Shown here piece after piece: positions 1 to 10,189 of a DNA stretch of 64,000 nucleotides. The first letter of the stretch is position 1; every line of letters begins with the position of its first letter. The translations under genes and the position numbers were made by a program. Under the pieces are notes generated by a model, which saw only the letters and a list, made by a program, of their open reading frames with translations, made no database searches and was not told where the DNA came from. The stretch lies in the NCBI RefSeq assembly GCF_003086295.3, contig NC_092040.1, positions 7,998,001-8,062,000 on the forward strand, given 5' to 3'. This stretch comes from Arachis hypogaea. Lineage: Eukaryota > Streptophyta > Magnoliopsida > Fabales > Fabaceae.

Positions 1-1832
1 TCGCTCATGCAAGCAACGCGCCCTAAACGCTTACACAACTGGGAGAAAGCACCCAATCGTGTCCTATAGGTCACACTTGGTTCAGCAGTGTCTTGCTCAC
101 CACATTGGTTATGTATCTCCAATTTGGCTGCCTTAGACCACCTACGCAGCACCAGGCTTTCAGGGATTTCCACCAAGTCTAGCCTTACACAAACGGAAAG
201 GATATGCACACAAGGAATGCCAAACGACTCCATACGCATGCAGCTGCAACTAAATCTGTTCGAGATATGGTCCCTATAAACCTTCCAATTCATCTCAGGC
301 CTCCGATACTTCTGAAGAGTATATGCATGAGGGTTGTCACTGTCATCAAATTCACATATTCTAACACGAACACACCGTTTCAGGCTATCCCGGTATCTGA
401 GAAACATTTCGCGGGTGAACATAGTCCATCCAGACTTTTCCAGCTCAACGAACTCCGTTTGTAGCACAGGTGTTCCGTACCATGAACGAAAGTCTAGCTC
501 ATCCTCGGTGTCACGCAGAAAATCCACACACCTTTGAAAATTTCTGACAAATTCTAACACCCCGTACCTGCTCTCAACAAACCTCCCTAGTTTGGCGTGT
601 AGTGACTCGCACCTAGAGGTTGTCCGTACTCCAGCAAAAAATCTACCACGAATGTATGCGGTTGCCCAAGCGTGCTTTTTGGTGTACAAGTCCTTAACCC
701 ACTCAACCTCCCTCACACCGCACTCATTGACCATTGACTCCCAATACGCTTCGAACTCTTCGATTTCCATATCTGCCAGCATGCAGTGTCTAAACATTTG
801 TGTGAATCTCGGGTCGCTTATGTTAGCAGTCGAGTTCCTCAGCAGATGCCAGGCACACAACCGATGATGTGCGTCAGGAAAAATAGTGCCGATTGCTATA
901 CGCATGGCCGGGTCGCCATCCGTGATGACTGATTGCGGTGCCTTACCTTGCATGCATTCCAGAAACTGCCTAAGAACCCAAATATATGACTCCTGCGATT
1001 CGCATGACACCATTGCTGTTCCGAATACGCATGTCTGGTTGTGGTGGTTTACTCCGGAAAATACTACAACAGGTAGGTTGTACTTGTTGCGGCCATAGGT
1101 AGCGTCGAATGCTAGCACATCGCCGAATATCGCATAATCTTCCTGACAACGACCATCGCTCCAAAACAAGTTGCATAGGTGTTGCCCTGATCCCAACTTG
1201 TAGCGCCAAAACATTTTCCCATCCATGCGTGCCAGACCTTCCAAGTACCTAACAGCTGCACTTACGTCTCCGCCTTGCAGACCTCTCTGTTTCCGTATCT
1301 CATTATACATATCTTGCTTTGTGAATGTTACCAGGTTAAAACCCCCTAGTTGTGCTGCGAAGGACTCATAAATCTTAGGTATGCTAATCCCAAGCTCTCT
1401 CATGCTTGTTAGCTGAGCAACTTCTACCTCAAATATCTTCCTGTGTGACCGCAGATAATCAACAAGTTTCCCATACCCAAGTTCGTGGTTATGCTCCTCG
1501 ACAAAACGCGAAACATACCACCTCCCACTACCCTCTTTCCTCTTTATCCTCATCTCCGCCAAACATCCACATCGGGTTACAGCCTTATGCTCCCTTTTGC
1601 GATCAACCTTTTCCAACCATTTCTTCTCTCGAAATCCTTGCCTATTACAAACAAACGTGTACCGCACTATCTCTCCGGCAGTGTTTCTAACCGTCTTGCC
1701 TCGCCTTGATGCAAAGCCCTTTAGTCGGCTGTAATTGTTATAGAAGCCGCTTGCCTCCTGAGGTGAAGAGAACTCCATTTCAAGAACATCTTCAGCTCGC
1801 AACCCATTCAAACCCAAAAAAACGGGCAACAT
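1..1832 (-). CDS. FAR1-related sequence (FRS5-like) / MULE-type transposase-derived protein, 3' end beyond window
   Basis: The minus strand is open from an ATG at 1832 to the window edge, about 610 codons with no stop. Seen in order: a FAR1 DNA-binding domain (from Met19, 'MEFSSPQEASGFYNNYSRLKGF', then the conserved Cys and 'EEHNH'), a MULE DDE transposase domain ('AFDATYGRNKY', 'VITDGDPAM', 'WHLLRN') and a SWIM zinc finger ('CSCMRMESFGIPCVH'). This order defines the FAR1/FHY3 family, which descends from Mutator-like transposases. Arabidopsis FHY3/FAR1 are nuclear transcription factors of phytochrome A signalling; many other copies are still transposons. The conserved N-terminal text continues upstream to a likely splice acceptor at 1900 but in other frames, apparently because of two homopolymer indels. 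I cannot tell a domesticated gene from a transposon copy because the other end lies outside the window. Confidence 0.85.
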   Translation of the reverse strand, partial: MLPVFLGLNGLRAEDVLEMEFSSPQEASGFYNNYSRLKGFASRRGKTVRNTAGEIVRYTFVCNRQGFREKKWLEKVDRKREHKAVTRCGCLAEMRIKRKEGSGRWYVSRFVEEHNHELGYGKLVDYLRSHRKIFEVEVAQLTSMRELGISIPKIYESFAAQLGGFNLVTFTKQDMYNEIRKQRGLQGGDVSAAVRYLEGLARMDGKMFWRYKLGSGQHLCNLFWSDGRCQEDYAIFGDVLAFDATYGRNKYNLPVVVFSGVNHHNQTCVFGTAMVSCESQESYIWVLRQFLECMQGKAPQSVITDGDPAMRIAIGTIFPDAHHRLCAWHLLRNSTANISDPRFTQMFRHCMLADMEIEEFEAYWESMVNECGVREVEWVKDLYTKKHAWATAYIRGRFFAGVRTTSRCESLHAKLGRFVESRYGVLEFVRNFQRCVDFLRDTEDELDFRSWYGTPVLQTEFVELEKSGWTMFTREMFLRYRDSLKRCVRVRICEFDDSDNPHAYTLQKYRRPEMNWKVYRDHISNRFSCSCMRMESFGIPCVHILSVCVRLDLVEIPESLVLRRWSKAAKLEIHNQCGEQDTAEPSVTYRTRLGAFSQLCKRLGRVACMS

Positions 1833-3589
1833 CGAAGCCCCCTACCTTCCCAATCGGATGACTCAGCATCTTCCTCCACTCTGGTATCATACATTGTGTC
1901 CTGAAATAACAAGACAAACATTATGCTACCAGCTGCCATTATGTGCAATGCATTCTGTTTAAATATTGCATATCCATGCATATTAACACTAAATAACATC
2001 AAAGCCTTGCATTTTAAATTAGTCAAAATGTATATCTTGCAGATGCGATCTTAAACGCATCAGACTCGTCACATCATAGTCACCACATAGAATATAACTT
2101 CTCACAGCATAACCCTCACCCATGCTAAGAGTAAAACCAACTCCATGAACAATACCACCCAGCTGGTGTAACAGACCGTTCCCATCCAATTCGAATCCAC
2201 TCACACACTATACAGATTGGCACGTGTACCCGTCGTACCTGTGGATTCGACACACCAGCATTGCCCTCCATCCAGTTGTCCAGAAGAGGCTCATTCCACA
2301 TACACGCATCCTTGCAAAACTTGCTACTTGATGCCATTATTACCTGAAAGCCAAAAATGTCAAACTATAACAAACAATAAACAAGGGATTGCACAAACTT
2401 CTTTGCCACAGTTACTATAATCAACTTGCCCGAATCAAAACTGACTCAGCCTATCAATGAAAAATTATGACACTTACATACAACAAAAACCCTTACTTTA
2501 CCACCACATCTACTATCCAACATGCTTCCAACATCATGACAGCCTCCACTTCCCCACTACATACACAAACTTCCAAAAACACCACATGCATTACAACTAC
2601 GACACAAAGAACCAAACACGTTCACCGTTAATTCCTAACATTACTAACAATACAGGTAGGTACAAAGCAATTTGTAAAAAAATAAATGCCGACGGCTTTT
2701 TCTTAAAAAAACAGAGTACAATAACGCATTCTTTGGAGCAGCAAATTCAAGAGTTTGTAACCGGATTAAGCAACAAAATCGATTACCTCAACTTTTTTCA
2801 CAGGACAATTTTTGCTCAATCATCTCATTACATCAACAATGGGGTTAAAACAACATTAACACATCACACAAATTTTCAACAACATCATACAATATCTTTT
2901 CATAATTATCAAGAACAACAACAACATCGAATTAGGGTAGTAAAAACTCCATTATTTCAGAGACAGCTTAAACTTTCAGCAACAATGTCACAATGGAGAA
3001 ATTAAATTGAAAACAAAACGGAAAATGGCAGAATGAGTTCCACGCATCGACGGACTTACACAGGGCGATCGGACCCACGCGTCGACGAACAAAATTGCGC
3101 GATCTCCACCGCCTTTAATTAACACGACCCGCGATCTATGCTGAGAACTGGTGCGATCGGCCGGGTGAGATAAACAACGCCTCCGCTGCGATGACCATTT
3201 ACTTACATTCCAACCTCCGCCGTTATCACCGATCCACTACTCGAAGGCCACCGTCACTTTAACTACATACACAAACAACACAAACGATGAGGGATGAAGA
3301 CCGCCTCGAAGCCTCCATGGGTGAGACCACAATATCAGATTAGGACATATGGGGTTTTCCAAAACGACAGCGTATTTCAGCCCAAGCACTCTACCTCTTA
3401 CGCCAGCTTGCTGAGGGGCTACTCGGCTTCACTTTTCCTTTGAGCTGAGCACTCCTCCTGTCGTCATTTTTGACTTTCTTCAGGGACATTCACGTCATTT
3501 CACAACCCGCTACAGGACAAACTCAAAAAAATTAACCGGCCGTACATGGATCATCAGAGATCCAAAAAAGTGGTCTGGACCACTTGAAA
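1833..3589 (-). other. Upstream region of the FAR1-related gene, possible 5' exons
   Basis: An acidic N-terminal extension of the FAR1-related protein can be read at 1833-1900 ('YDTRVEEDAESSDWEG') behind a good acceptor (TTATTTCAG, rc). Further upstream, minus-strand open segments at 2019-2204 and 2125-2337 could be earlier exons, but I recognise no domain. A 182-codon plus-strand frame at 2457-3005 is rich in His, Asn, Gln and Thr and looks like a chance reading. GC-richer sequence at 3040-3540 could be a promoter/5' UTR or a transposon end. No TIR pair can be set because the far end of any element would lie outside the window. Confidence 0.3.
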
Positions 3590-4206
3590 ACCTTCCATAT
3601 ATATATATATGTGTGTGTGTGTGTGATTATACAAATACACCGCCTTAGCTTTATTTATATTATATATACACTTTATGAAAGGAAATTATAGTAATAGATT
3701 ATACTTATACTAGAAGAAAGCTAAGAATAAATTATAATAGCATAATATTATATTACAAAACTTAATATTATATGTATATGTATACATAACGATAATGATA
3801 TATATATATATATACGGAACCTAATGCATAATGATGATAATAATATATATGTAATCTAATGCAAAGTATAAACCACTTTTTATTTTCTATGCTTTATAGT
3901 TAATAATAGTAATAATAATACTAACAATAGTAATAATGGTCATGTAATAATAATAATAAACGTAATAATAGTAATAATAATAGTAATGCAATAAATATAA
4001 TATATATAAACTTATAATGCAATTTAATACTTACGGCAATAATAATAATAATAATAATAATATGAATTTGATTAAATTTAAATTATTATAAAATTAATTC
4101 AATTACTGATAATAAAAATAATTTTTCTAAAAATAAGGAATTTTAATTTTATAAAATAAATTATAACTTATTTATATTTATATTTTTAAAACTGAGAGTC
4201 GCTACA
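3590..4206 (-). repeat. Truncated 3' LTR of the gag-only Ty3 element
   Basis: From about 3805 to 4206 this matches 8350-8778 almost base for base (CCTAATGCATAATGAT, then TAA-rich arrays, then GTCGCTACA). The shared end reads TGTAGCGAC on the minus strand, a proper TG terminus. Between 3590 and 3800 there is AT-rich sequence not found in the other LTR, and the rest of the 2.5-kb LTR is missing. The left boundary is therefore approximate. Confidence 0.75.
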
Positions 4207-4893
4207 TTCTACCCACTTTATAAAAATTTTTGCCCTCGAAAATTGATATAAAATGGAAAAGATTCATACTAACATAACTTTTCTTCTTGAACATGTCAAA
4301 GAAAAACAGAAAGATTTGACATGTTTTGTTTGTAAATCCAGAATATTCTTATGGCTTAAAAGTCTATGCAAAACGGAAGGTACAAGATAAACTCGAAGCA
4401 GAAAGGTTATAAGGCAGGTTGGTATTAGAACGATGGGTTTATCGCTTCTAATACTCGCTTCATCTAGCTCTCAAGTTCTGCTGATTCTAATAGTGTCATT
4501 ATACGTAATACTATCGAAACTGGTTCAGCCTCTGACACTAAATCTATCACAACTTACTCTTTCTCTTGACACCTAACAGATTATGAATTACCGGTTCAAT
4601 CTATGTCATGTCTCTTCCTCATAACTTACCATCTCTGGGTTTCAGGTAATTGTCACACACAACTCTCAACATTTCCGGTCCCATATGTATAACTTAAGTT
4701 GTATACTCATAATAGTTCGACGCACTACTGCTGCGCCACTCTTATTATTATTCTCCAAGAATTTAGTCACTTTTCTAGGCTGACCAACTATCGTTATGTC
4801 TCACCATTGGGAGGTCTTTAGTCGATCGCTCAATTGAAAATCACAAGGCTCACAACTCGGTAATGTACTACAATGAATGCTATCTGTTATTTA
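4207..4893 (-). other. Internal 3' region and polypurine tract of the gag-only element
   Basis: No coding sequence is recognisable. On the minus strand the bases next to the 3' LTR read AAAGTGGGTAGAA, a plausible polypurine tract for second-strand priming. The aspartic protease that normally follows gag in this family cannot be found in any frame. Confidence 0.5.
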
Positions 4894-6068
4894 CTATGCA
4901 AGGCAGTCGGAAATTTCGATTATCAGTTCGTGATTACCTCTAATCGGAGTATCTGCGCTTCCAGCACCATCCGTTGTCATAGTGAACACGCGTCCCTGAT
5001 GTTGTGCCTTTCCAGCCTCTTGATTCTTCTTCTTTTCCGGACAATTCCAATATAAATGTCCAGCTTCACCACAGTAATAGCATACACCTAAACCAGCTCT
5101 GCACGGAGTATTCGGGTGGTACTTTCCACACCTCCTACAAGTTAGATCATTCGGTGGAGTCTGAGCTTGCTTTCCTTTGCCTCTTTCCTGGCTGTTGTTA
5201 TTACTGAATCTCTGGAAGTTATTCTGACCCAAATGTGGTTGTGGGGTATAACCGCCTCGCTTAAAATCTTGTCCTCTAGGGGTGAAGTTCCTTTCCTGAT
5301 CTCTCCTAACAAAAATTTGCTGATCACTCTTATCTGATGTCGCCTTTCTCAGACAATCCTCAGCAACTCTACTTTTGTTTACCAGTTCTGAAAACACTCT
5401 GATCTCCATCGGTGCAACAAAGCTCAGAATATCACTTCGAAGACCTTCCTCATACTTAATACATTTCCACTTAGCAAAATCTTCAGGCGCACCTTGATAG
5501 ATACGAGAAAAGCGACATAACTCCTCAAACCTGCTAGTATACTCAGTAACAGTCATTTGTCCCTGCTTTAACTGCATCAGTTCAAGTTCCTTGGCATTCC
5601 TGGCTGAATTAGGAAAATATTTCTTATAGAACTCTGTTCGGAAAACCTCCCAAGGAATCACAGCGCCATCTGGCTACAGGATACGTCGTGTCCCCTGCCA
5701 CCAATATTGAGCCTCACCCTGCAGCTGATAAGTTCCAAACTCAACCCATTGCTCCTCAGGAACCTGTTGAGCCTGCAGTGCCCGTTCCATAGCCTGAATC
5801 CAATTGTCTGCATCAGTGGGATTTGAGGTTCCCCTGAAGGTCGGAGGGTGAACTTTCAGAAATGTAGCAAGTGTCATGGGACCGTCCTCATCATTATTGT
5901 TTCCATGATGACCCTGGTTTATCTAATTACCCAGTGGCTGTCGCCTGCATAGCCGCAGCCATATTTTCCAGGGCAGCCATGAAGTCTACTGGATCATTTC
6001 CTATCGGGCCAGGAGTAACGGTACCTATCCTACCTCTACCTCACCCGCGACCGCGTCCGTGAGTCGAC
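4894..6068 (-). pseudogene. Ty3/gypsy Gag with zinc knuckle, inactivated
   Basis: The protein starts 'MSTHGRGRG' at 6068, passes through 'NDPVDFMAALENM' and the retrotransposon gag domain ('FLKVHPPTFRGTSNPTDADNWI', 'QYWWQGTRR', 'EFYKKYFPNSARNAKE'), and ends in a CCHC zinc knuckle 'CYYCGEAGHLYWNC'. Gag would form the virus-like particle and bind RNA. At least three in-frame stops interrupt it: TGA in the Gly/Arg-rich N-terminus, TAG in place of Gln before 'INQGHHGNNN', and TAG in place of Gln at 5674-5676 between 'TRRIL' and 'PDGAVIPW'. There is also a frameshift near 5930. The stops look like C-to-T changes, the decay expected of a methylated copy. Confidence 0.85.
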
Positions 6069-6270
6069 ATTTGGTCCTTTCACACACCAAACAAGTGATA
6101 TTAAGTTGATCAGTCTCAATATCGCAAGTCTAATGCTTCAAGTTCCAAATGCATGCTCATAAACGTTTATGCCACATATATCAATCAAATATCCTAATAG
6201 CACATACACACACCCAGAGTATGCCCAGAAGCATAATAAGTCCATCCCTCAGGCTCTACAGGAACGAACT

Positions 6271-6282
6271 GCTCTGATACCA
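6271..6282 (-). other. Primer-binding site (tRNA-iMet)
   Basis: On the minus strand this reads TGGTATCAGAGC, complementary to the 3' end of plant initiator methionine tRNA, the usual primer of many plant LTR elements. It lies 3 nt inside the LTR end (GTGTTACA), which fixes the 5' LTR boundary at 6286. Confidence 0.85.
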
Positions 6283-7439
6283 TAATGTAACACCCTACCA
6301 CACAAAGCCTTACGCTTAAGTCGTAAAGCAGAGGTGGCAAGGTATTACGACCTCTAAAAGAAAAGGATATGTACATAGATATAGTTGGATGAAATCATAT
6401 CTAGGAGCCTTGAAGAACAAGCTAAACAAAACGATAAACAGAAAATCGTGACACACTCGCATGGATATTCGTAAAACGGACAGGTAAAATCGAAAGATAA
6501 CTGAAAACATATATACATATCAGAGTTCCAAAACTCAGATAGCAAGCTCCATACTCGACCTGCGAAGCTAAGGCCGACCAGAGTATATGATTATATATAT
6601 ATACAACCCAAAATAAAACTCAAACCACAAAGTAAACCCCTGTATCTCCAAGTCGACCTCTAGGAGGGACAAAACACAAAATGTACATGTGGAGATTCTA
6701 TAAACATGTATACATAGCCCAAAATCAAGATGTGACAGTCAAAAAGGTAGTTCTTCGCTTGAAAGGAGGATATCCAAACGCTCAACGAGGTGTCTGTCGA
6801 CCTGCATCTGAAAAACAACAACATAGTATGGGATGAAAACCGAAGGTTCTCAGTATGGTAAAGGTGCCTGCATAGTTAATATAAAAGGTCTCAGAAAAGT
6901 CAGAGGCATTCCTAGAACTCCGACACTCAAAATCATTCTTAAATAAGATAAACTAAACCAAAAGTTAGGTAAGTTATCTAACGTATTCTAGTTCTAAATC
7001 TAATTTTAACTTAATACTTCACTTTTTGTCGCCTCCAATCCTCTGAATCACTGGTGGCACAACCCTCTCCCCTCACACCTTCATCAAGAGGGATTTCTCA
7101 AAAAAATATACACATACAGTTTAAGCAAGGAAAACACAGATAGAGAAGCATTTACAACAAGTAGAACAAGTAGCGGATAAGCAGAATTAAATAGTTAAGC
7201 AAACCAAAACAATGCACACTCAAGCAAACAAACAAATCCATATGATGTATGCCTATCCTATGGCTGATGAGTCTCATCTGTCGGTTATACAGCCAACCCG
7301 ACAGGTCCTGGTAGTTAACCATTGGACAGTCCCTCTATGCGCGCATCCTCAAGCTCAATAATATTCCATGGAGTTACACTCCAGGCTCAATAATATAGTA
7401 TTTTATGGAGTTAAACTCCAAGCTCAATAGTATAGTATT

Positions 7440-7441
<2 letters not shown>

Positions 7442-7506
<65 letters not shown>
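7442..7506. repeat. (AT)n microsatellite inside the LTR
   Basis: About 32 uninterrupted TA dinucleotides. Such tracts are highly polymorphic in plants and can extrude cruciforms. Confidence 0.95.
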
Positions 7507-7513
<7 letters not shown>

Positions 7514-8297
7514 GCATGCCCATGGGAGAATCAGGGGAGTTAAAGTGCCCGGTCACATCTTGCGACAGAGGGTCAACAAATAGTTTCAAATACACAAGTC
7601 ACATAATAATCTCTTTCCTTTTTTAAAATAACACTTCAAATCAAGACTCCAATTCTTATTGAAACTTTGACAGTATCTCCTCTAAAACTCAAATTTCTGC
7701 CACCCTTCAAGGGTCCCAACTATCAAATCAAACACCTCTCAGTCCTTCAAATCATTTCCAGTAATAAATTATTTCAGAATCAAACAAATACCAATATTAA
7801 ATCTTTTTTCAAACCGACCAACTTCAACAGCAAATTATTGACAACAGCAAACCTCACATTTTATACCATATACACAATCCATCAATTATTCATTCATTTC
7901 ATTCCTATCTTAAGGTCTTCTAGCCTAAGTTTTCACGTGATATTAAATATTAACTACGAGAAACTAAAACCATACCTTCGCATGAAATCAAAATATTCAA
8001 AGCTCAGGAGAAGCTTTCTGAGTGAGCTATCGAAGAAGAAAATGTCCAGAATCGTCTGTGCCTCCTAAAACTCCCGTTGGCCAAACCCAAAGGAAAGAGG
8101 AGCTACATCACTGTCAACTTCCACTAATCAAAAATGGTACCAACATGTAGAGGAGGAGGTTACGAATACTCTTACCAGATTAAATTTTTTATTGGAGTTA
8201 CAGATTTCAAGAAATTGAAGTCAGAGATTCAGAAGGATTTATGTTCTCTCTCAGTCTTCTCTCTCCGTTTTCTTTCTTTTCTTTCCTCTCGCATACG

Positions 8298-8298
<1 letters not shown>

Positions 8299-8357
<59 letters not shown>
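8299..8357. repeat. (AT)n-(CA)n microsatellite inside the LTR
   Basis: A TA run of about 22 units followed by ACACAC. It sits at the point where the two LTR copies stop matching, so it may have mediated the length difference between them. Confidence 0.9.
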
Positions 8358-8588
8358 GTAACCTAATGCATAATGATAATAATAATATATATGTAACCTA
8401 ATGCAAAGTATAAACCATTTTTATTGTCTATGCTTTATAGTTAATAATAGTAATAATAATACTAGCAATAGTAATGATGGTCATGTAATAATAATAATAA
8501 ACGTAATAATAGTAATACTAATAGTAATGCAATGAATATAATATATATAAATTTATAATGCAATTTAATACTTACGACAATTATATAC

Positions 8589-8634
<46 letters not shown>

Positions 8635-8778
8635 TGGATTTGATTAAATTTAAATTATTATAAAATTAGTTCAATTACTGATAATAAAAATAATTTTTCT
8701 AAAAATAAGGAATTCTAATTTTATAAAATAAATTATAACTTATTTATATTTATCTTTTTAAAAATGAGGGTCGCTACA

Positions 8779-10058
8779 AATGGTGGGTGATAAGGAAAAT
8801 AAATGATAAGAATCGGAGGTGTAATTATTCTTTGGCTACCTAACATCACTCATATATAAAGTATAAAATATTTTTTAGATAAATTATAATAATATTGTGG
8901 TATTTTATTTATTTTAAAATATAAATTAATTTTTTAATTATTTTTAATATTTTTTAATTATATAAAGTATTTAAAATATTTACACCTAGTGGGACAAGGC
9001 TTTATTGTTGTTGTTGTTGTTGTTGTATTTAAAATATTTTTTGTTTTAATAACTAACAATATATATATATATATATATATTACTTTTAAACTCATTTTGA
9101 TAATTCATGTTAAGAATAAGGTTGAACACACGCTGACACGTGATATAAGTTTGTCTAAATAAGAGTGCCTGAAAAAAAAAATTTTATTTTTTAAAACATG
9201 GTTAAACACAAAAAATATACATATCAGATGAATATCGTATTTAAAGTACGTATGTCCGATATACAAAAATAACAAATCAGCAAAATGTATGTACTTTATA
9301 CAAATCTTAAAAAACAAAAACTTTTAGAAAAAAAAAGTTAAAAGTCATTATTTATAGCTTTATTTAATATATCCTACGATATTTAATCTTATGCGCTCTG
9401 CAGTTAATCCTTGTAAAGTTGTTATTAATGATGCTATGATTTGATTTTTTTTTAAAGGGAGATATTAATGGTAATACTACTATTCATTGAGTGCTTTAGT
9501 AAAAAAAATTAATTTTTTCAAATAGAGATATTAATATAATGGTAATAAACGATATGCTTTGAGTCTCCATATATAGCAAGCTTATAACAATTTTATACTG
9601 AACTCCATAACCTTTTTCAAGTATCAACAATTCTATTAGCAATATTTCATGGCACTTGAATTTGTCTTTAACATTGCCTTGGTCAGATAGTGCCGATTTT
9701 TTTTTCATGATTCTATAAATCCTCAATCTTTTTATTGTTTGACATTTTTTTATTGTTTATTGCATTATTATTTAGAGTTCTTTTTAAGTACCAACTACTA
9801 TTTCTATTATTTTCGTCCATATTCATATTTTATTTTCTATTTTTTACCTAATAACAATCAGTGTATAAAAATAATAAAATATGACTTGTATAGTAAATTT
9901 GGTAAAAATATCTTTAATTTAGCATTCATAATCTCACAAATATAATATTTATAATTTCACATTTATAACATATATAATTTTAAGTTATCACATATGTTTG
10001 AATAATCCATGGTTTCAAATTAAATTAAATTTTTACTCGATATCTATCTATTTGTTTA
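8779..10058. other. AT-rich intergenic DNA with a possible RTE/SINE tail
   Basis: No gene is visible. At about 8985-9027 the text GTGGGACAAGGCTTTATTG followed by TTG repeats resembles the 3' tail shared by plant RTE-type LINEs and Au-type SINEs (family knowledge, not searched). An AT microsatellite lies at 9060-9080. The rest is AT-rich, and the short open frames on both strands look like chance. Confidence 0.4.
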
Positions 10059-10189
10059 TCTACTTTAATATATTAAAACTGAATTTTTTCCAAGGTGAGG
10101 TGTCATTTTTTCATGAGTTTTTTTCTCTCCAAAATAAATGCATTCTTTTCTCTTCTAAATTTATTTTATAAAAATATATTTATTATAAT

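Larger units (their letters stand above)
3590..8778 (-). mobile_element. Ty3/gypsy gag-only LTR retrotransposon (TR-GAG-like), minus strand
   Basis: Read on the minus strand the order is 5' LTR (8778-6286), tRNA-iMet primer-binding site (6282-6271), a decayed gag (6068-4894), a gene-free stretch, a polypurine tract next to 4207, and a truncated 3' LTR (4206 to about 3590). Protease, reverse transcriptase, RNase H and integrase are absent. The gag reading leaves the usual gag-pol text just after 'GSADTPIRGN' and ends 14 codons later, so pol was lost by internal deletion or the family is gag-only. The 3' LTR lacks most of its far part, which is why no target duplication can be seen. Confidence 0.8.
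6286..8778 (-). repeat. 5' LTR (2.5 kb) of the gag-only Ty3 element
   Basis: The inner boundary is fixed by the primer-binding site and the outer one by the end of similarity to the 3' LTR. On the minus strand the LTR starts TGTAGCGAC and ends GGGTGTTACA. At 2493 bp it is long for a plant LTR. It holds two long AT microsatellites and a TAA array but no credible gene; open frames over 7405-7626 and 7667-8068 look like simple sequence or chance. Confidence 0.75.

Noticed and set aside
2457..3005. 182-codon plus-strand open frame
   Set aside because: The composition (His, Asn, Gln, Thr, Tyr) follows the local base bias; no domain, no splice context, and it lies opposite the upstream region of the FAR1-related gene.
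7374..7626. Open frames with long Tyr-Ile runs on both strands
   Set aside because: They are translations of an AT microsatellite inside an LTR.
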